Source: JBCDBH01 sp039184055
Lineage (GTDB): Bacteria > Acidobacteriota > Thermoanaerobaculia > Multivoradales > J023
Length of the DNA stretch: 19,315 nt
Direction: 5' to 3'
Assembly: GCA_039184055.1 (NCBI GenBank)
Contig: JBCDBH010000075.1
Span: forward strand, 1 to 19,315
Position 1 is the first letter of the stretch. Each line of letters starts with the position of its first letter. The notes beneath the pieces were generated by a model, which did not search any database, was not told where the DNA came from, and saw nothing but the letters and a program-made list of their open reading frames with translations. This document shows positions 5,961 to 12,867 of this stretch, one piece after another. The translations under genes and the position numbers were made by a program.

Positions 5961-7757
5961 TCATTCAGTGTAGCCGAGCGCTTCGAGCCGCTTGCGTTCC
6001 TCGTCGCTGAGCTCGACATCGCCTTGGTTGGCGAGCCGGTCGAGCTCGGCGGTGCGACGGGTGTCCTGGTCGATCAAGATGCGTGCGGTGGCCATGAGTT
6101 GCTCGACGATATCCGCGTTTTGACCGTAGAGGTCGTTTCGCTCTGTGGGATCGATCCCCAGATCGAAAAGCACGAAGCTGTCGGTCTCGCCGTGAGAGCG
6201 GGTCAGCTTGTAGGGGAATTCGACCAGGCTACGCAGACCGGCGCCACCGAGAAGCAGGGGGCGTGGCCGCCGCAGGGTGGCGAGATCGGCGCCGGGAAGC
6301 TCCTCGCTGCTCAGACCGGCGGCGTGGAGGATGGTGGGTGCGATGTCGATGCCGCTCACCGGTAGATCGACCACCTCACCGGCGCGTTCACCCCGGGGCC
6401 ATTTGATCCACAGCGGCACGCGGAGAATCTCGTCCCAATGCGCTTCGTGCATGGTGGCGTGACCGCGTTCGAGCAGCGTCTCGCCGTGGTCGGAGGTGAA
6501 GATGATCAGCGTCTCGTCCCACAGCCCGAGCTCGCGGAGACCGGTGAAGAGCATGTCGAGCTGCTGGTCGATATGGCTCACGCCAAAACCGTAGAGCTGT
6601 TCGAGCACCTCGTTTTCACGGTCGAGCGGCGGCTGATCGCCGCGCCCGATGGCCGCCAGGCGCCCGGAGGCACAGAGGTTGTCGCGACAGCCATAGCCGT
6701 CGATCTCGAACTCCTGCTTCACCCACTCACGGCTCGCTTCAGGCGATTCGTAGGGCAGGTGGACGAAGTCGGAGTGGACGTCATAGTTGTGGAAGAAGTA
6801 GAAGCCTTTTTGCGTGCGGTGCTCACGCATCCACTCGAGGGTGGCGCGGATCTGCTGCTCGGGCGTGCGTCGGCTGACGGTGTAGCTCGCGAAGCCACGA
6901 CCGAACCCGAAGCGGGGCTCGAGATGGAGGCAATCGAAGACCGAGCCACCGGTGACGAAGCCCGCTGCGGCGAGATGCTCGGCAATCGTCGGGATTTCGG
7001 GATGGATCCCGGTTTCCCAGGTCAGCGCGCCGTGCACCGACGGACGGGTGCCGGTGAGCAGGGTGGCGTGCGACGGCTTGGTCCAATGCGCGGCCGCCCA
7101 GCTATTGCTGTAGGTGGTGCTTTCGCTGGCCAGCTGGTCGAAGGTCGGGGTGTTCCAGCGGTCGAGGTCGGCACGCAGGGTGTCGATCGAGATCAGCAAG
7201 ATCTTCGGGGCGGGATCACCCTCGGTTTCGTCTCGACCAAGGCTTTCGATTGCCAGCTCGCGCAAGAAGAACTTGCCCGACGGCAGGTTGGTGGTCAGCC
7301 GAAGCTCGGCGGCGCCCGGGCGCAGATCGGTCAGCTCGATCGTCCGCTGCCACCAGGCGTGGGGCTGACCGGCGCCGAGATTGTGGGTCACCGGATCGCC
7401 CTTCGTTGGGATCACCTCGATGTTGAGGACGGCGTCGGGATCGCCGCTACGCCGACAGCCACCGACGGTGAGCCGCGTCTCGGCGGTGATCTCGATCGGC
7501 ACGGTCAGCGTGGTTTGATCTTCCAGCGTCCGCGCCCAGCGTGTTTCGTCGGCGCAGTAGATCTCGCTCATTTCTTCGCCACCGCTGGCGGCCAGCGCCG
7601 GATCGAAGAGCAGATCGTGCCAGCTCGGGAGACGCTCGGCGGGTGAGCAGGCGAGGCATACGAGGGTGATCGTGGCGAGCAGCCAGTGGCCGTGACGTGG
7701 AGGGCGGCGACGGGGGCGGCGTCGGCGACGGCGGGCGATGATGGATGAGCGTTTCAC
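5961..7757 (-). CDS. Sulfatase-like (alkaline phosphatase superfamily) lipoprotein
   Basis: This 598-residue protein starts at a GTG that overlaps the glucokinase stop (GTGA). A long Arg-rich stretch precedes a hydrophobic segment and the lipobox LAC (C37), so it should be a lipid-anchored exported protein. Residues 45-180 form an extra N-terminal beta-rich domain. The sulfatase core follows: KILLISIDTLRAD (first metal Asp about D192), the active-site loop WTKPSHATLLTG (T226-H230), PSVHGA, HNYDVHSDF, and FTSDHGE with D423/H424. The C-terminus ends LSDEERKRLEALGYTE, typical of acidobacterial relatives. The canonical formylglycine motif C/S-x-P-S-R is replaced by T-K-P-S-H, so maturation by a formylglycine-generating enzyme is not expected and Thr would be the nucleophile. 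The activity may be phosphatase, phosphodiesterase or phosphotransferase rather than sulfatase. The operon links it with glucokinase and an MBL-fold hydrolase. Confidence 0.88.
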   Translation of the reverse strand: MKRSSIIARRRRRRPRRRPPRHGHWLLATITLVCLACSPAERLPSWHDLLFDPALAASGGEEMSEIYCADETRWARTLEDQTTLTVPIEITAETRLTVGGCRRSGDPDAVLNIEVIPTKGDPVTHNLGAGQPHAWWQRTIELTDLRPGAAELRLTTNLPSGKFFLRELAIESLGRDETEGDPAPKILLISIDTLRADLDRWNTPTFDQLASESTTYSNSWAAAHWTKPSHATLLTGTRPSVHGALTWETGIHPEIPTIAEHLAAAGFVTGGSVFDCLHLEPRFGFGRGFASYTVSRRTPEQQIRATLEWMREHRTQKGFYFFHNYDVHSDFVHLPYESPEASREWVKQEFEIDGYGCRDNLCASGRLAAIGRGDQPPLDRENEVLEQLYGFGVSHIDQQLDMLFTGLRELGLWDETLIIFTSDHGETLLERGHATMHEAHWDEILRVPLWIKWPRGERAGEVVDLPVSGIDIAPTILHAAGLSSEELPGADLATLRRPRPLLLGGAGLRSLVEFPYKLTRSHGETDSFVLFDLGIDPTERNDLYGQNADIVEQLMATARILIDQDTRRTAELDRLANQGDVELSDEERKRLEALGYTE

Positions 7758-8791
7758 GTGTGGTCGCCGTGCCTCGGAGAAGTTTGCATGAGAAGACGGG
7801 CCGCGCCGAGCAGACCGGCGTGGGGGTGACGGACCCGTCGTACCGGGATGGCGGCGACGTAGTCGTGAAACCTGCCCTTGGCGAGATAGCGCTGGCGGAA
7901 GATCTCGCGATCGAAGGCGTCACCGAGCCCGGCGATCACCCCGCCGGTCAGCCATACGCCGCCCCGCGCGCCCCACGACAGGGCGAGGTCGCCGGCCACC
8001 GCGCCGAGCTGCCCGGCGAAGATCTCGAGCGTTTCGGCGGCGTGACGATCACCGGCCTGGGCGGCGGGGGCGATCTCACGGGGCGACATGGAGGTCGGAA
8101 CATCGCCAGCGTCGTCGAGGGTGTGCAAGGCGCGATAGATGTGGACCAGGCCCGGTCCCGAGAGCAGACGCTCGCAGGATACGTGATCGAAATGACGTCC
8201 GAGCTCGGTGATCACCCGCCATTCGCGCTCGGTTGACGCGGCGGCGTCGCGATGTCCGCCCTCGGTGGCCACCGGCAGCCAGCGGTCGGCGCCGAGCCGG
8301 AGCAGACCGGCGACCCCCAACCCGGTGCCCGGGCCGATCACCACCCGCGGCGCGTCGGGCTCGCCGTGTGCCTCGTGTAGCGTCTCGTGATCGTCGTCGC
8401 CGTGGAGTGACGCCACCGCCGCCGCCTGGGCGACGAAATCGTTGATCACGTCGAGCGACTCGAGATCGAGCCGCCGTCGCGTCTCGTCGATCGAAAACGA
8501 CCATTTGTGATTGGTGAGCCGTACGCGGTCGCCGATCACCGGGGTCGCCACCGCCACCATCATCGTCGTGGGATGAGCGCCGGTGACTTCGAGATAGGCG
8601 CCGGTGGCGGCGGCCAGGTCGCGATGACGATCGACCTCGAAGGTGGCGACGGCGCGGATCCGAGCATCGTCCGGGGTGGTGAGGGCGAAGCGCGCGTGGG
8701 TGCCGCCGATGTCGGCCACCAGGCCGGTGAGACCGTGGTCGTGCTCGGGGCGCGGGGTCGTCTCCGTCGTGTCGGAGGCGAAAGCAGTCAT
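7754..8791 (-). CDS. glk: Glucokinase (Glk, ROK-independent group)
   Basis: This 345-residue protein phosphorylates glucose at C6 with ATP, feeding glycolysis in the cytoplasm. It aligns by eye along its length with Escherichia coli Glk. Matches include the phosphate-binding ADIGGTHARFAL (27-37), the TNHKWSFSI segment, the catalytic-base motif VINDFVAQA (D118), the ATP-loop VIGPGTGLGV (151-160), EGGH (177-180), LLSGPGLVHIYRAL, and the closing GGVWLTGGV and HPHAGLLGAARLL. About 20 extra residues precede the fold. It is the first gene of a leftward operon and diverges from the second ECF sigma gene across 142 bp containing a perfect inverted repeat. The following sulfatase-like gene overlaps it by 4 nt. 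Confidence 0.95.
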   Translation of the reverse strand: MTAFASDTTETTPRPEHDHGLTGLVADIGGTHARFALTTPDDARIRAVATFEVDRHRDLAAATGAYLEVTGAHPTTMMVAVATPVIGDRVRLTNHKWSFSIDETRRRLDLESLDVINDFVAQAAAVASLHGDDDHETLHEAHGEPDAPRVVIGPGTGLGVAGLLRLGADRWLPVATEGGHRDAAASTEREWRVITELGRHFDHVSCERLLSGPGLVHIYRALHTLDDAGDVPTSMSPREIAPAAQAGDRHAAETLEIFAGQLGAVAGDLALSWGARGGVWLTGGVIAGLGDAFDREIFRQRYLAKGRFHDYVAAIPVRRVRHPHAGLLGAARLLMQTSPRHGDHT

Positions 8792-8845
8792 CGTGCTAGA
8801 TTGCCATAAAAGTACAACCGGGTCACGACGGGTCGCGGAGTCGGT

Positions 8846-8861
8846 TCGTGAATGTTCACGA
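8846..8861. promoter_or_regulatory. Perfect inverted repeat between divergent glk and sigma genes
   Basis: TCGTGAA-TG-TTCACGA is a perfect palindrome with 7-bp arms and a 2-nt centre, in the 142-bp divergent spacer. Its size and symmetry fit an operator for a dimeric regulator. It sits 55 bp upstream of the glk start and 72 bp upstream of the sigma start, so it could control either. No regulator gene that would bind it is visible in the window. Confidence 0.45.
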
Positions 8862-8933
8862 CACAGCAGCCGATGACAAATGTCGAGACGATGTAAGAGA
8901 TCCCGCTAGGCGACGTTTGGGAGGTAGAGAGAC

Positions 8934-9503
8934 ATGGCGAACGAGGAGGAAACCTTGTCACCTGCAACCCGCATTGAAACTGAAACGACGCCACCGGACA
9001 CGCTGGCGGAGATCTTCGGCCAGCATCATGGCCAAGTCTTCGCCGCGGCGTACCGCATCACCGGTAGCGCGCAAGACGCCGAGGACGTGCTTCAGACCGT
9101 CTTCCTGCGCTTGCTCCGTGGCGGTCATACCGATCTTTCTCCCAGCCCGGGAGCGTATCTCCGCCGCGCGGCGGTGAACGCGGCCCTCGACATCGTACGG
9201 TCACGTTCGCGTTCGCGCTCGCTCGGTCTCGACGATCTCGACACCCAGCCGGCCGCGTCCAAGACCGTCGAAGCCGACCGCCGACATGCCGATCGCGAGA
9301 TCCGTCTGTGTCTGCGTCGGGCGGTGCTCAAGCTGTCGGAGAAAAGCGCCGAGGTCTTCGCGATGCGTTATCTCGAAGGGCTAGGCAACCGTGAGATCGC
9401 CCACATGGTGGGCAGCTCGCAAACCGCGATTGGCGTGATGCTGCATCGTGCTCGCAACCAGGTCCGCGCCGATCTCGGCACTTGTCTCGGAGGTGAATCA
9501 TGA
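8934..9503 (+). CDS. ECF-family RNA polymerase sigma factor
   Basis: This 189-residue ECF sigma factor has region 2 at about residues 24-92: EIFGQHHGQVFAAAYRITG, then AQDAEDVLQTVFLRLL and YLRRAAVNAALDIVRS. An Arg/Ser repeat (RSRSRSRS) starts the linker. Region 4 spans about 125-180, with LKLSEKSAEVFAMRYLEG and the helix-turn-helix GNREIAHMVGSSQTAIGVML. GGGAGG at 8919-8924 lies 9 nt before the ATG and fixes the start. Its TGA overlaps the ATG of the FecR-domain protein, so the pair is translationally coupled like FecI/FecR-type or anti-sigma pairs. It is divergent from glk. Confidence 0.93.
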   Translation: MANEEETLSPATRIETETTPPDTLAEIFGQHHGQVFAAAYRITGSAQDAEDVLQTVFLRLLRGGHTDLSPSPGAYLRRAAVNAALDIVRSRSRSRSLGLDDLDTQPAASKTVEADRRHADREIRLCLRRAVLKLSEKSAEVFAMRYLEGLGNREIAHMVGSSQTAIGVMLHRARNQVRADLGTCLGGES

Positions 9504-12166
9504 CCCACAACACCGATCCCCAGGTCGACAACGACCTGCTCGCCCGCGCCGAGGCGCAAATCCGTGACGCTCAACCCGACGACGCCGTGGTCGCCGCGGC
9601 GGCCGAGCGGGTGTGGGCGCGACTCGAATCCGAAGGCGGCACGGCGGACGCTTCGTTCACCGAGCCCGAGCGGCTCGAAACGCTCGACGATTACCTTGCG
9701 CTGATCCCTGCCTATCTCGACGGACGTCTATCCGACGCCCGGCGGATGCTGGTCGAGGATTACAGCCGGTCGAGCGTGCCGTTCCGCAAGGCGCTCAACG
9801 CCGCGCGTCGTGGCGAGCCGATGCCGGAAGCGGTTCCGGTGACCGCCAGTCCTGGCCCAGCACCACGCCAGAGCGTGCGCGCCGGTCGACGTCACGGCTG
9901 GGCGCTGGCGGCGGCGATGCTGCTCGCGGTCGCGGTGGCGGCGCTCGCCGCGACGCAGCTCTTCCTGCCGAGCGGTGGCACGGCAGCGACCATCGCCGCG
10001 ATCGACGGCCCGCTCTTCCGGGTCGACGACACCATGCATCTGCCGCTCGAGATCGGCGACACGATCAAAGAGAGTGATCGCGTCCGCACCGGTCGCGACG
10101 CCGGCGCGGTGCTCGAGCTGAGCGACGGCACCCGTGTCGAGCTCGCCGAGCGCACCGAGATGGCGATCGACGAAGGGCGTCGTGGCACCACCATCCGCCT
10201 GGCGCGGGGCAACGTCATCGTCGAGGCGGCGAAGCAAAAAGAGCGTCGGCTCTACGTCGCCACCGAAGACTGCCTGGTGTCGGTGACCGGCACGATCTTC
10301 TCGGTCAACCACGGCACCAAGGGTTCCCGCGTCGCGGTGATCGAGGGTGAGGTGCGGGTCGACCACAGCGGTCAGGAGACCGTGCTCACTCCGGGTGAGC
10401 AGGCCACCACCAGTCCGCTACTGGCCTCGGTGCCGGTGGACGAAGAAGTGGCGTGGAGCCGCAACATCGACGAGTACATCGCGCTGCTCCAAGAGCTCGA
10501 TGCGCTGCGTGCCGAGCTCGACCGCCTGCCGGTGCCGAACCTGCGCTACGACAGCCGTCTGCTCGACCTGATGCCGCCGGAGACGGTGATCTACGCCGCG
10601 CTGCCGAACCTCGGAGAGACGATCGGTGAGGCCTATGGCGTCGTCACCACCAAGCTCGACGAAAGTCCCTTGCTGAGGGAGTGGTGGGAAGAGAACAACA
10701 GCGGTTTCGAAGAGCATCTCGACGAGCTGGTGGCCAAGCTGACCGAGCTCGGACAGTACGTGGGCGCCGAGATCGCGGTCGGTGGCGCGCTCGACTCCGA
10801 GGGCGACATGGGCTTGCCGGTGTTGCTCGCCGAGGTCGAGAATCCCGCCGGTCTCCAGACCTTTCTCGACGAGCAGATCGGTCTGCTGAGCGACGGTGAA
10901 GCGTGGCTGGAATGGGTGGACAACCCGCTCGAGGCCACCGCGAGCGCCGATGACGGCGACCGTGTCTACGGCTGGCTGCACAACGGTGTGCTGGTGCTCT
11001 CGCCCGACCTGGTGCCCCTGCAGTGGGTCGCCGCGCTCGAGCTCCAGGGCATGGCCAACCCCTTCGTGGGCACCGATTTCCACGGGCAGATCGCGGCGCT
11101 CTACGACGAAGGCGCCGAGATCCTGGTGGCGGCCGATCTCGAGGTGCTTTTGGGCACCACGATCGACGAGGCCGAGGACGAAGTGCTGCTCGATCGTCTC
11201 GGTGTCGGCGCCGTCCGTCACCTGATCGCCGAGCAGAAACGGCACGACGGCAAGACCTATCATCGCGCCGCCCTGACCTTCGCCGAGACGCGGACCGGGA
11301 TCGCTTCCTGGCTCGCCGAGCCGGCGCCGATGGGTGCGCTCGAGATGATCTCGCCCGACGCCACCTTCTTCGCGGCCTTCGTGATCAAGGATCCGGCCCA
11401 GCTGCTCGACGACGTCTACGGTTTCATCGGTGAAACCGACGGCGACGACAGCAGCAACGGCTTCTTCACCATGCTGCGGCGCTTCGAGAGCGAGCAGGGT
11501 CTGAGCCTGCGCGACGATCTGGCGGCTTCGCTCGGTGGTGAGATCGCCATCGCTCTCGATGGCCCGGTGGTTCCGACCCCGGCCTGGAAGGTGGTGCTCG
11601 AGGTCTACGACTCGGCTCGTCTGCAGTGGACCTTCGAGCAGCTCCTGGCCGAGGTCAACCGCGAGCTCGCCGAGATGGGCGAGGACCCGGTGGAGATCCG
11701 CGTCGAGCAGGTGGCGGGACGCACGGCGTATGTGCTGCCGAGTCAGCTCGGTGACGTGTGCTACACCTACACCGAGGGCTACCTGCTGGCGGCACCATCG
11801 ACCGCGTTGCTCGATCGCGCCATCCGCTACCGTGACTCGGGCTACACGATCGCCGACTCGCCGCGGCTCACCGGGCTCTTCCCGGCCGACGGTCGCGCGC
11901 ACTTCTCGGCGCTGGTCTACAAAGACTTCGACGCCCTGTTGGCGCCGTTGCTCGAGCGTCTCGACTCCGGTGAGCTCGACGCGTCACAGCAGCAGCTGGT
12001 CGAACAGCTGAAGCTACAGCGCGAGCCGTCGCTCGGCTACGCCTACGGTGAGTCCGAGCGGATCATCATGGCGGCGAGCACCAAAGGCGATATCTTCGTC
12101 AGCAGCCTGATGAGCATTCTCGGTGCCGGCGCCGAAGGCTCGCTGTTGTCGATGATGGACAACTGA
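9500..12166 (+). CDS. FecR-domain transmembrane protein with duplicated DUF3352-like region
   Basis: This 888-residue protein overlaps the sigma gene by 4 nt. The cytoplasmic part (1-133) includes a segment at 64-100 (DYLALIPAYLDGRLSDARRM...) that looks like a zinc-finger anti-sigma domain but lacks its His and Cys ligands. One membrane helix spans about 134-155. A FecR domain covers about 165-295 (IKESDRVRTGRDAGAVLELS, LARGNVIVEAA, GTIFSVNHGTKGSRVAVIEG). A short coiled coil follows (LLQELDALRAELDRL). The rest is two related units at about 358-550 and 616-815. Matching landmarks are PPETVIYAALP/SPDATFFAAFV, GAEIAVGG/GGEIAIAL, and late hydrophobic strands. These resemble the uncharacterised DUF3352 family; this is recalled, not searched. 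The likely role is membrane-bound control of the coupled sigma factor, sensing through the outside domains. It is followed by a strong terminator. Confidence 0.85.
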   Translation: MTHNTDPQVDNDLLARAEAQIRDAQPDDAVVAAAAERVWARLESEGGTADASFTEPERLETLDDYLALIPAYLDGRLSDARRMLVEDYSRSSVPFRKALNAARRGEPMPEAVPVTASPGPAPRQSVRAGRRHGWALAAAMLLAVAVAALAATQLFLPSGGTAATIAAIDGPLFRVDDTMHLPLEIGDTIKESDRVRTGRDAGAVLELSDGTRVELAERTEMAIDEGRRGTTIRLARGNVIVEAAKQKERRLYVATEDCLVSVTGTIFSVNHGTKGSRVAVIEGEVRVDHSGQETVLTPGEQATTSPLLASVPVDEEVAWSRNIDEYIALLQELDALRAELDRLPVPNLRYDSRLLDLMPPETVIYAALPNLGETIGEAYGVVTTKLDESPLLREWWEENNSGFEEHLDELVAKLTELGQYVGAEIAVGGALDSEGDMGLPVLLAEVENPAGLQTFLDEQIGLLSDGEAWLEWVDNPLEATASADDGDRVYGWLHNGVLVLSPDLVPLQWVAALELQGMANPFVGTDFHGQIAALYDEGAEILVAADLEVLLGTTIDEAEDEVLLDRLGVGAVRHLIAEQKRHDGKTYHRAALTFAETRTGIASWLAEPAPMGALEMISPDATFFAAFVIKDPAQLLDDVYGFIGETDGDDSSNGFFTMLRRFESEQGLSLRDDLAASLGGEIAIALDGPVVPTPAWKVVLEVYDSARLQWTFEQLLAEVNRELAEMGEDPVEIRVEQVAGRTAYVLPSQLGDVCYTYTEGYLLAAPSTALLDRAIRYRDSGYTIADSPRLTGLFPADGRAHFSALVYKDFDALLAPLLERLDSGELDASQQQLVEQLKLQREPSLGYAYGESERIIMAASTKGDIFVSSLMSILGAGAEGSLLSMMDN

Positions 12167-12192
12167 GCCTGACGAACAGTTGCTCGACGCCT

Positions 12193-12223
12193 AGCCCGGT
12201 CGGTTCATCCGGCCGGGCTTTTT
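12193..12223 (+). terminator. Intrinsic terminator after the sigma/FecR operon
   Basis: AGCCCGG (12193-12199) pairs with CCGGGCT (12213-12219). An inner CGG/CCG pair encloses the loop, and TTTTT ends the element. It lies 26 nt after the stop codon, which separates this operon from the downstream secreted-protein genes. Confidence 0.9.
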
Positions 12224-12488
12224 CACGTTTCGACGACGTGAAACGGTCCGTACGTTCATATCCAGGTCAGATTCGTCATGACCGGATCAGAAAAGATTTC
12301 TATCCATCGATTTTTTTGTGCTCTGGATCGCTTCGCCTATTCTGCAAAGAGACGATCGTCGATCGCCCGCGATGGCGAGTTGCAGGACAGCAGAACCGTT
12401 GGTAGCTCGACGAGCTTCCCTTGGTCTACTGGCGGGGAAACTCGGTCATTGCCTCGGTTCCGTGTCGAAATCGAAGGGATTTGTCAGG
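12224..12488. other. Gene-free spacer downstream of the terminator
   Basis: About 265 bp hold no convincing gene. Short open frames here lack ribosome binding sites and protein-like composition. Small inverted repeats are visible: CGTTTC...GAAACG at 12226-12231/12240-12245, and GGTCA...TGACC near 12266-12284. A weak promoter-like pair, TTGTGC (12316-12321) and TATTCT (12338-12343), has a 16-nt spacer. If used, it would give a leader of about 200 nt for the cysteine-rich gene. No riboswitch-like fold was recognised. Confidence 0.4.
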
Positions 12489-12518
12489 ATTGATGATCAA
12501 TAGGGCATTTCTTATTGT
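12489..12518 (+). promoter_or_regulatory. Candidate promoter with overlapping palindromic operator
   Basis: TTGATG (12490-12495) and TATTGT (12513-12518) are separated by exactly 17 nt and sit 16 nt upstream of the AGGAGG Shine-Dalgarno (12534-12539) of the cysteine-rich gene. The -35 lies inside the perfect inverted repeat ATTGAT-G-ATCAAT (12489-12501). A repressor bound there would block RNA polymerase. The match is four of six bases at each hexamer, so it is plausible rather than proven. Confidence 0.45.
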
Positions 12519-12546
12519 TGCAAGGATCACATCAGGAGGTTCGATG

Positions 12547-12867
12547 ATGAAAACGAGTATGGGTACGATCACGGTAGCTGCTGTGAGTTTGTTTTTGGTT
12601 TTCTCGTTCGGTGTCCTGGCCGATGAGATCCCCACCCAACCTGACAATCGACCCGCTTTCTTTCCCGGGCTGGCGAGCGATGGCGCGGGAGCACCGATGC
12701 TCGCGAAGCTCGGTGGCCTGACGGAAGGGCCTTTTCCTGGAACCGCTTGTCAGGAGCTCGTACAGGGTTTGTGCGCCTGCCTGATGGAGCCCGATTCCAC
12801 ATGCGACAATTTTGAATGCAGCAGGCCTGGTAGCACCGCATGCGGGTCCGGTCGGCCACCCGTCTGA
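12547..12867 (+). CDS. Small secreted six-cysteine protein
   Basis: This 106-residue precursor starts MKTSMGTITV. A hydrophobic signal peptide covers 1-25, with likely cleavage after VLA before DEIPTQP. The mature part of about 80 residues is Pro/Gly-rich and then carries six cysteines in its last 40 residues (C68, C76, C78, C86, C91, C99). That even number suggests three disulfides formed outside the cytoplasm. AGGAGG lies at 12534-12539. The second of two adjacent ATGs (12547) is preferred because its 7-nt spacing beats 4 nt for the ATG at 12544. The last 28 nt overlap the start of the 783-residue secreted protein, so the two are probably translated together. I recognise no family; a structural, toxin-like or partner-protein role cannot be told apart from sequence alone. 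Confidence 0.75.
   Translation: MKTSMGTITVAAVSLFLVFSFGVLADEIPTQPDNRPAFFPGLASDGAGAPMLAKLGGLTEGPFPGTACQELVQGLCACLMEPDSTCDNFECSRPGSTACGSGRPPV

Noticed and set aside
10418..11902. 494-codon minus-strand frame opposite the FecR protein
   Set aside because: Composition rich in His, Gln, Arg and Val is typical of antisense frames in GC-rich genes, and the plus frame is clearly the real gene.
12278..12493. 71-codon frame upstream of the cysteine-rich gene
   Set aside because: No ribosome binding site, no domain-like composition, and it overlaps the candidate promoter.
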